Shown: positions 57,201-64,000 of the stretch, piece by piece
Position numbering within the stretch: position 1 is the first letter of the stretch
Layout: every line of letters begins with the position of its first letter
DNA from: Agelaius tricolor
Taxonomy: Eukaryota; Chordata; Aves; Passeriformes; Icteridae
Assembly: GCA_023055355.1 (NCBI GenBank)
Contig: JALJCS010000054.1
Location: forward strand, 620,001 to 684,000
Length of the DNA: 64,000 bases
Reading direction: 5' to 3'
Made by a program: the position numbers and the translations under genes
The notes under the pieces: model-generated
Seen by the model: the letters and a program-made list of their open reading frames with translations, nothing else
Told to the model about the DNA's origin: nothing
Databases searched by the model: none

Positions 57201-60200
57201 GACAAAATAGGAATAAAGGGAAAAAGGGAAAAAAGGGGAAAACAAGGGGAACAGAAGGGGAAAAGAAAGGGGAAAGGAAGGGGGGGAAAAGGAAGAAAAA
57301 GGAAAAAGGAAGGAGAAAAGGGGAAAAAGGGGGAAAGGGAGAAAACGGAACAAAGCAGGGAAAGAGGAAAAAAGGGAAAAAAGGGAAAAAAGGGAAAAAA
57401 GGAAGGGGAAAGGAAGGGGAAAGGAAGGGAAAGGAAGGGGAAAGGAAGGGGGGAAGAGGGGGGAAAGGGGGGAGAAAAAGGGAGAAAATGAGGAAAAAAG
57501 GGGAAAAAGGGAAGAAAGGAAGGAGAAAAGAGGAGGAAGAGAGGGGAAAGGGAGAACAGGAGAAAATGGAACAAAGGGGGATAAAGAGGGAATACAATGA
57601 AGGGGAAAGAGGAAAAGGGGGAAAGGGGGAAATGGAACAAAGAGGGGAGAAAGGGAAAAAAGGGAAAAAAAGGGAAAAAGGGGAAAAAAGGGAAAAAGGG
57701 GGAAGAGGGGGAAATGGGGGAAATGGAACAAAGAGGGGAAAAAAGGGGGAAAAGGGAAAAAAGGGAAAAAAGGGAAAAAAGGGGGAAAAGGGGGGAAAAG
57801 GGGGGAAAAGGGGGGAAAAGGGGGGAAAAGGGGGGGAAAAGGGGGGGAAAGGGGGGGGAAAGGGGAAAAAAGGGGAAAAAAGGGGAAAAAAGGGGAAAAA
57901 AGGGGAAAAAAGGGGAAAAAGGGGGAAAAAGGGGGAGGGAGGGGATAAAAAGGGGGAAAAAGGGGCAATAGGGGAAATAGGGAGAAAAGGAGGAAATGGA
58001 ACAAAGAGGGGAAAGAGGTGGAAAAGGGAAAAAAGTGAAAAGGGGGGAAAAAGGGAAAAAAGAGGAAAAAGGCAAAAAAAGAGGAATAAAGGGGAAAAGG
58101 GGGAAATAAGGAAAAAGAAGGGGAAAAGAAGGGGGAAAAGAAGGGGGGAAAAGGGAAAAAAAGGAAGAAAAAGGGAAAAAGGAAGGAGAAAAAAGGGGGA
58201 AGAGGGGGGGAAAGGGAGAAAAGGAGAAAACAGAACAAAGGGGGATAAAGAGGGAACAAAATGAAGGGGGGAAGAGGAAAAGGGAAGGGGAAAAAGGGGA
58301 AAAGGGAAAAAAGGAAGGAGAAAGAAAGGGGAGAAAAGGGGAATAAAGGGGGGAAAGAGGGAAAAAGGAAAAGGAAAAAGGGAAAAGGAAAAAGGAAAAA
58401 GGAAAAAGGAAAAAGGAAGGGGAAGGAAGGGGGAAAAGAGGAAAAGGGAGGGGGGAAAAGGAGAAAAGGGGGAAGGAAAGGGGAAGGGAAAACGGGGAAG
58501 GGGGGAAAGGGTGAAGGGGAAAAATGACCAAAAAAAGGAAAAAGGGGAGGATGGGAAAAGGAAAGGAAAAAGGGAAAAAAAAAGGAAAAAAATGGGAATA
58601 AATGGGCAAAAAGGGAAGAAGGAAAGAGGAAAAATAGGGGAAAAGGGGGAAAAGTGAAAAAAATGGACCAAAGGAAGGACGAAAAGGGTGGGGGGAAATG
58701 GGGAGAAAGAGGGGAAAGGACAGAGGGGGGAAAGGGGAATAAAGGGGAGAAGGCAGGAAAAATGGGGGAAAAAGGAGAAAAAGGGAAAAAAGGAGGAAAT
58801 GGGGAAGAAGAGAACGAAGGACAGGGAAAAAGGAGTGGGAAAAAGGGGGAAAAGGGGAAATTAGGGGGGAAAAAGAAGAGAAAAAAGTGGGGGGAAAAGG
58901 AAAAAACCTCTCTGCATTTATAAATAATGGAATTTTGAGTGGGAATTAAGAAAAATTCCCCATTCCCATTTGGAACTTTCCAACACGTTATTTTACAGGG
59001 AGAAAACCTCTGAGAATCCTGGAATTAATCCTGGAATTAATCCTGGAATTAATCCTGGAATTCTGAAAGGATCTAAGGGCCAGGGAGATCCCTGAGGTCT
59101 CAAATAATCCCATTCCAGAAAGAAAATGGGATTTAGCCCAACCTGAAATGCTCAGGAAGGAGCACTCCCAGCTCCCAGTTCAGGAAATTCCAAAGAAATT
59201 TGGGACAATGAGGAGAAAAATTGGGGATAATGAGGAGAAAAATTTGGGACAATGAGGAGAAATATTTGGGACAATGAGGAGAAAACTTTGGGGATAATGA
59301 GGAGAAAAATTGGGGATAATGAGGAGAAAAATTTGGGATAATGAGGAGAAATATTTGGGATAATGAGGAGAAATATTTGGGATAATGAGGAGAAATATTT
59401 GGGATAATGAGGAGAAAAATTGGGGATAATGAGGAGAAAAATTGGGGATAATGAGGAAAAACTCACCTTGGGATCAGCCTCCTTGATGAGGGAGATGAAA
59501 ATGGCTTCCTTTAGGGAGGGAAAAAGGGATTGGGGCTTAATTAATAATAATTGATGATTGATTAATAATTAATAATTGATTAATTAATCATTATTAAAGT
59601 GGTCATCATGTTAAAATAAATAAAATTAAAAAAACCACATTTCCCGGGGAAAAAGTCCTTTATTTTATACTCCAGGAAGTGCAAAAAATTCTATTTAAAT
59701 TTTATTTAAATCCCAAATCTTGCTTGAAGTGGAATTTTTTTCCCAGAGTTATTCCCACAATTCCCAAATTCTCCACATTCCCACAATCCCCCAACTTCCC
59801 CCAATCTCACAATTCCCAATTTTTCCCAATCCTCCCAACACCCCCAGTTCCTAAAATTCCCACAATTCCCAATTTCCCTCAATCCCACAATCCCCAGATT
59901 CCCAAAATCCCCAAATTGCTCAATTTCCCTCAATCCCACAATCCCTAAAATTCCCAAATTCTCACAATCACCAAATCCCCAAAATTCCCCAATTTCCCTC
60001 AATTCCCCAATCCCCCAATCCCTCCAACTCCTAAAATTCCCACAATTCCTAAATCCCCACAACTCCTCCAATTCCCACAATTCCCAAAATGCTCAACTTC
60101 CCTCAATCCCACAATCCTTGAAATTCCCAAATTCCCAAATCCCCACAATTCCCCAAATCCCCAAATTTCCCAAATCCCCCAACTTCCCCCAATCTCACAA

Positions 60201-62778
60201 TTCCCAATTTTTCCCAATCCTCCCAACACCCCCAGTTCCTAAAATTCCCACAATTCCCAACTTCCCTCAATCCCTCAATCCCCAGATTCCCAAAATCCCC
60301 AAATTGCTCAATTTCCCTCAATCCCACAATCCCTAAAATTCCCAAATTCTCACAATCCCCCAAATTCCCAAATTCTCACAGTTCCCAGTTCTCACAATCC
60401 ATATCATCCCTCAATTCCCCCAACTCCTACAATTCCTAAATCCACCCAACTCCCTCAATTCCCACAATTCCCAAAATGCTCAAACTCCCTCAATCCCACA
60501 ATCCCTAAAATTCCCAAATCATCGCAACCCTTCAAATTTCCAACTCCCCCGATCCCTACAATCCCACAAATCCCCCCAACTCCCTCCATTCCTAGAACTC
60601 CCACAATCCCATGATCTCCACAATTCCCAAAATCCCCACAATCCCCACATTCCCCAATCCAAGTTCCCCAACTTCTCTTAATTTCACAATTCCCAAGTCC
60701 CCACAATCCCCAAATTCCCCAATTTCCCCCAATCCCCAGAACTCCCCCAATCCCATGATCTCCACAATTCCCAAAATGCTCAGGTTCCCTCAATCCCACA
60801 ATCCCTAAAATTCCCAAATTCTCACAATCACCAAATCCCCAAAATTCCCACATTCCCGAATTTCCCTCAATTCCCCAATCCCCAAATTCCCCCAATCCCT
60901 CCAATCCCGCAATTCCCCCAACTCCTAAAATTCCCACAATTCCTAAATCCCCACAACTCCTCCAATTCCCACATTTCCCAAAATGTTCAACTTCCCTCCA
61001 TCCTACAATCCCTGAAATTCCCAAATCCCCAACTTCCCTCAATCCCCAAATTTCCCAAATCCCCAAATTTCTCAACTTCCCCCAATCTCACAATTCCCAA
61101 ATTCCTCCAACTCCTACAATTCCCACAATTCCTAAATCCCCACAACTCCCTCAATTCCCAAAGTGCTCAACTTCCCTCAATTCCCCGATTCCTCTCAATC
61201 CCCACAATCCCCAAATTCCCAACTCCCCCGGTTCCTACAATCCCCACAATCCCAAAATTCCCCAAAATCCCCAACTTCTTCCCCCAATCTCACAATCCCT
61301 GAAATTCCCAAATCCCCACAATCCCCCAATTTCCCTCAATCCCCAAATTTCCCAAATCCCCCAATTTCCCCGAATTTCCCAATTCCCCAAATTCCCACAA
61401 TCCTCCCAACTTCCCTCAATCCCACATTTCCCACAATTCACTCAATCCCCAAATTTCCCAAATTTCCCAAATTCCTCAACTTCCCCCAATCCCCCCAACT
61501 CCCTCCATTCCTAGAATTCCCACAATCCCATGATCTCCACAATTCCCAACATCTCCACCATCCCCACAATTCCCAGATTCCCCAACCTCCCCCAACCCCC
61601 CAATTCCCTCAATTCCCACAACTCCTGAAATTCCCACAATTCCTAAATCCCCACAATTCCCCAATCTCCAAATTCCCCAATTTCCTTAATTCCACGATTC
61701 CCAAATCCCCACAATCCCCCAAATTCCCAACTCCCCCAATTCCTACAATCCCCACAATCCCCAAATCCCCACTTCTTCCCCCAATCTCACAATTCCCAAA
61801 TCCCCAAAATTCCCCAATTTCCCTCAATCCCCAAATTTCCCAAATCCCCAAAATTCCCCAATTTCCCTCAATCCCCAAATTTCCCAAATCCCCCAACTTC
61901 CCCCAATCTCACAATTCCCAAATTCCTCCAACTCCTAAAATTCCCGTAACTCCTAAATCCCCACAACTCCCTCAATTCCCAAAGTGCTCAACCTCCCTCA
62001 AATTCCCCAACTTCCCTCAATCCCCACAATCCCCCAAATTCCCAACTCTCCTGGTTCCTACAATCCCCACAATCCCCAAATTCCCCCAAATCCCCAACTT
62101 CTTCCCCCAATCTCACAACTCCCAAATCCCCAAAATTCCCCAACTTCCCTCAATCCCCAAATCCCTCAACTTCCCCCAATCTCGCAATTCCCAAATTCCT
62201 CCAACTCCTAAATCCCCACTCCCTCAATTCCCAAAATGCTCAACTTCCCTCAAATTCCTCAACTTCCCTCAATCCCACACTTCACTCAATCCCCAAAATT
62301 CCCAAATCCCCAAATTCCTCCCAAATCCCCCAATCTCACAATTCCCAAATTCCTCCAACTCCTAAAATTCCCGTAACTCCTAAATCCCCACAACTCCCTC
62401 AATTCCCAAAGTGCTCAACCTCCCTCAAATTCCCCGATTCCCCTCAATCCCCACAATTCCCAACTCCCCTGGTTCCTACAATCCCCACAACCCCTAAATT
62501 CCCCCAAATCCCAACTTCTTCCCCCAATTCCCCAAATCCCCACAATTCCCCAACTTCCCTCGATCCCACACTTCCCACAATTCACTCAATCCCTCAATCC
62601 CCCCAATCCCCCCAATCCCCCATTTTTTTGGGATTCCCGTGGTTCCCACCTCATCCTGCAGGGATTGGTGCCGGGGCTCGTGCCGGATGCGGAGCTGGTT
62701 CCCCTCCAGGCACATGGGGAAGCAGCCGTAGAACTTCACCATGGACTCCGCGGCTCTGCGGGGAATCTCCAGGAACGC
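42289..62778 (-). CDS. ZNF638: ZNF638 (NP220), RRM and zinc-finger nuclear protein, 3' half (11 exons; 5' end off window)
   Basis: Exons 5' to 3': 62778-62650, 59508-59467, 55997-55857, 53543-53418, 50901-50852, 49342-48115, 47686-47621, 45335-44468, 44266-44174 (or 44263), 42793-42675, 42342-42289. All junctions are AG/GT and phases chain to the stop; 972 codons including stop. The first visible exon is the second half of an RRM ([23 protein letters not shown]). Exons 3-4 form another RRM ([35 protein letters not shown]). The 1.2 kb exon encodes a disordered Ser/Lys/Glu/Pro region. The 868-nt exon holds the acidic LVTVDEV/LVTLDEI repeats typical of this protein. The C terminus is a matrin-type zinc finger ([14 protein letters not shown] with a paired HCRTPLH) ending KFMAKQQ. 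It binds cytidine-rich DNA and splicing factors in the nucleus and silences unintegrated retroviral DNA with the HUSH complex. About 1000 N-terminal residues are off the right edge. Confidence 0.96.
42900..43805. repeat. ~45-60 bp minisatellite (TTCCTGAAGGACTGACCCCA)
   Basis: About 22 units of GGAGCAGTTCCTGAAGGACT plus GACCCCATGGAAAAGTGACC occupy ZNF638 intron between the last two zinc-finger-side exons (42793 and 44174). Long minus-strand frames through it are unsupported. Confidence 0.92.
44285..44465 (-). mobile_element. CR1-type LINE fragment with ATGGAATC microsatellite
   Basis: Octamer-like ATGGAATC/ATGGAACC repeats, then GGAATGGTTTGGCTCGGGAG and CACCTTCCACCAGCCCAGCT, fit a reversed CR1 3' end. 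It starts within 20 bp of a ZNF638 acceptor and ends next to the donor at 44468. Confidence 0.65.
45285..46560 (-). repeat. ZNF638: ~250 bp tandem array carrying copies of the ZNF638 acidic-exon start
   Basis: Five units: the real exon start (45285-45335) and four copies at 45544-45594, 45784-45834, 46048-46097 and 46318-46368. Each copy has the same AG acceptor (TTCCCAG) and ~51 nt encoding [17 protein letters not shown] or variants. Between copies are a poly-T run on the minus strand and AT-rich sequence with AATTTAAATTAACTCAGG. Copies at 45784 and 46318 keep GT donors and 51 nt, the 46048 copy has 50 nt, and the 45544 copy has AT instead of GT. Confidence 0.93.
46590..47090. repeat. ~13-14 bp minisatellite (GGATAAAATTCAGT)
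   Basis: About 36 units of GATAAAATTCAGTG fill part of a ZNF638 intron. AT-rich. Confidence 0.95.
47505..47550 (-). mobile_element. Short CR1-type fragment
   Basis: GGAATGGTTTGGGTTGGAGA plus AGACCTTAAATC is the reversed CR1 3' tip. Only about 45 bp can be recognised. Confidence 0.5.
49400..50840. other. Unique intronic sequence of ZNF638
   Basis: Between exons 50852-50901 and 48115-49342 there is mostly non-repetitive, moderately AT-rich sequence, with a short GGGATTCATGGAAAAC repeat near 49970-50030 and a (ATTTTA)n run near 50230. No gene or element was recognised. Confidence 0.5.
50930..53350 (-). repeat. ZNF638: ~20 bp array of 3' splice-site-like units in ZNF638
   Basis: Roughly 110 units of AACCCTGAGGGAAAAATCCC. 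On the minus (sense) strand each reads GGGATTTTTCCCTCAGGG, a pyrimidine tract plus CAG, almost identical to the real acceptor GATTTTTTTCCCTCAG/GCC of exon 53543-53418. The array fills the intron after that exon. Confidence 0.95.
54060..54600. repeat. CCCCAAAAATT-rich and AAGGGGAAAAGG low-complexity DNA
   Basis: CCCCCAAAATTAAAAAAATC-type units, then a purine-only stretch (54380-54575), in the ZNF638 intron between exons 4 and 3 of the window. Confidence 0.85.
54735..55930 (-). repeat. ZNF638: ~140-260 bp tandem array carrying copies of a ZNF638 RRM exon end and donor
   Basis: Six extra copies of the 3' part of exon 55997-55857 follow it in the intron. Their donors lie near 54753, 54928, 55075, 55233, 55374 and 55593. 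Each carries GGCAAGGTGGAGCACTGC, then GTGCTCAGCAACCGCC and a CCGG/GTACGG-like donor. Spacers add GCAAAACATGGGCAAAACA strings near the real exon. Confidence 0.92.
56020..58910. repeat. ~2.9 kb nearly pure polypurine tract (plus strand)
   Basis: [14 protein letters not shown] units, with rare C or T, cover about 2.9 kb of the ZNF638 intron just upstream (in sense) of the exon 55997-55857 acceptor. The transcript therefore has an enormous polypyrimidine tract there. Mirror symmetry makes triplex (H-DNA) formation likely. Frames above 1,000 codons in it are artefacts. Confidence 0.97.
59190..59470. repeat. ~20 bp minisatellite (GGATAATGAGGAGAAAAATT)
   Basis: About fourteen units start directly at the donor of ZNF638 exon 59508-59467 (minus strand GTGAGTTTTTCCTCATTATC). 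Confidence 0.95.
59750..62620. repeat. ~2.9 kb low-complexity array (AATTCCCAAATCCCCACAAT)
   Basis: Degenerate 12-24 bp units of CAATTCCCAAAATCCCCAAA with higher-order copies of a few hundred bp fill the ZNF638 intron downstream of exon 62778-62650. Almost G-free on the plus strand. Confidence 0.95.
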
Positions 62779-62789
62779 CTGCAGAACGT

Positions 62790-63720
62790 GTCCACAATTC
62801 CCAAAAATCCTCCCAAACATTCCCCCAAACATTCCCAAAAATCCTCCCAAAAATCCCCCCAACATTCCCAAAAATCGTCCCAAAAATCCCCCAACACATT
62901 CCCAAAAATCCCCCCAAACATTCCCCCAAATCCTCCCAAAAATCCCCCCAAATATCCCTAAAAATCCTCCCAAAAATCTCCCCAAACATTCCCCCAAATC
63001 CTCCCAAAAATCCTCCCAAATATCCCTAAAAATCCTCCCAAAATCCCCCCCAAACATTCCCAAAATCCTCTCAAAAATCCCCCCAAACATTCCCAAAAAT
63101 CGTCCCAAAAATCCCCCCAAATATCCCTAAAATCCTCCCAAAAATCCGCCCCAAACATTCCCAAAAATTCCCCCAAACATTCCCCAAAATCCTCCCAAAA
63201 ATCCCCCCAAACATTCCCCAAACCCTCCCAAAAATCCCCCCAACATTCCCAAAAAACGTCCCAAAAATCCCCCCAAATATCCCTAAAATCCTCCCAAAAA
63301 TCCCCCCAAATATCCCTAAAAATCCCCCCAAACATCCCCAAAATCCTCCCAAAAATCCCCCCAAACATTCCCCAAAATCCTCCCAAAAATCCCTAAAAAT
63401 CCTCCCAAAAATCCTCCCCAAAACCTCCCTAAAAATCTTTAAAAATCACCCCAAATTCACAAAAAATTCCCTAAAAGTCCCCCCCGCAAAAATCCTTAAA
63501 AAATTCCCCCCCAAATTCCCAAAAATATCCCAAGAAATACCCCCAAAATTCCTCCCCAAAAAAAAACCCTAGAAGAATTCCTCCCAAAAAGCCTAAAAGA
63601 ATTCCCCCAAAATTCCAGAAAAATCCCCAAAATTTCCCCAAACATCCCTCAAAATCCCAAGAAATTCCCCAAAAAATCTCAAAAAAAACTTTCCTAAATA
63701 CCCCAAAAAATCCTACGAAA
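62790..63720. repeat. ~16-30 bp minisatellite (AAAAATCCTCCCAAACATTC)
   Basis: Units of CCCAAAAATCCCCCCAAACA plus TTCCCAAAAATCCTC begin about 20 bp upstream of the first visible ZNF638 acceptor. On the sense strand they read GGGAGGATTTTTGGGAATG. Similar degenerate A/C-rich sequence continues to 64000. Confidence 0.93.
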
Positions 63721-64000
63721 CTTCCCCAAAAATCCTCAAAATATCCCCGATACCTCAAAAACTAAAAAAAACTTTAAAAACCCCACAAAATTTAAAAAAA
63801 ATTCCCAAGAAGCCTCCTAAGAAACCTCCAAAAATCCTAAAAAAAATCCGCCATAAATTTTGAAAAAAAAAACTCCCAAAAATCAAAAACAAATTCTCAA
63901 AACTTTAAAAATCCCCAAAATCATTAAACCCCAAAATCCCCAAAAAATCTTCCCAAAAGTTCTTAAAAACATCCCCAAAAATCCTCACAAAAAAATGATA

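Noticed and set aside
54602..58671. Minus-strand open frames of more than 1,300 codons rich in Pro, Phe and Ser
   Set aside because: They arise because the polypyrimidine strand has almost no stop codons. They run through the real RRM exon out of context and have no domain, so they are composition artefacts.

Overview
The window looks like genomic DNA from a bird, most likely a passerine, from a small GC-rich chromosome. The genes are vertebrate with many short exons. Fragments of CR1-type LINEs (the dominant avian retroelement) are present, one AT-rich stretch resembles passerine retroviral LTR sequence, and most introns are filled by tandem repeats with units of 2 to about 250 bp. No tRNA, rRNA or CRISPR was seen. 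Because repeat units are often multiples of 3 nt, very long but meaningless open frames occur on both strands; I accepted genes only where exon order, splice phase and protein family agree.

Layout. (1) 377-20239, minus: VPS16, 22 exons covering about 755 codons; the last roughly 80 codons lie off the left edge. (2) 20365-20580: six tandem YY1/TISU elements upstream of the VPS16 ATG. (3) 21431-22090, minus: an intact NAT8-like (camello) N-acetyltransferase with the coding region in one exon. (4) 22.1-25.2 kb: GC-rich DNA with candidate 5' exons and a CCAAT/TATA-type promoter near 25.1 kb. (5) 25446-38462, minus: CPXM1, complete, 14 exons, 843 codons. (6) 39.1-41.4 kb: intergenic, with an array of heat-shock elements (39892-39926) about 200 bp before an unrecognised plus-strand repeat ORF (40131-41375). 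(7) 42289-62778, minus: the 3' half of ZNF638 (11 exons, 972 codons including stop); its 5' half lies off the right edge.

The genes do not form one pathway: VPS16 acts in endolysosomal tethering, the NAT8-like enzyme in the ER membrane, CPXM1 is secreted, and ZNF638 is a nuclear RNA/DNA-binding protein. VPS16 and CPXM1 are close together on human 20p13, whereas ZNF638 and NAT8 are both on human 2p13, so the window mixes two mammalian linkage groups.

The most unusual signal is that several intronic tandem arrays are built from exon/intron junctions. Their units carry a copy of a real 5' or 3' splice site with some exon sequence. This occurs in all three large genes: VPS16 exons 16, 18 and 19; CPXM1 exons 10 (weakly) and 11 (both ends); and ZNF638 around its second RRM and its acidic-repeat exon. 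In two cases the copies form complete, frame-preserving mini-exons of 42 and 51 nt. This could be a local mechanism of exon birth or a large load of decoy splice sites.
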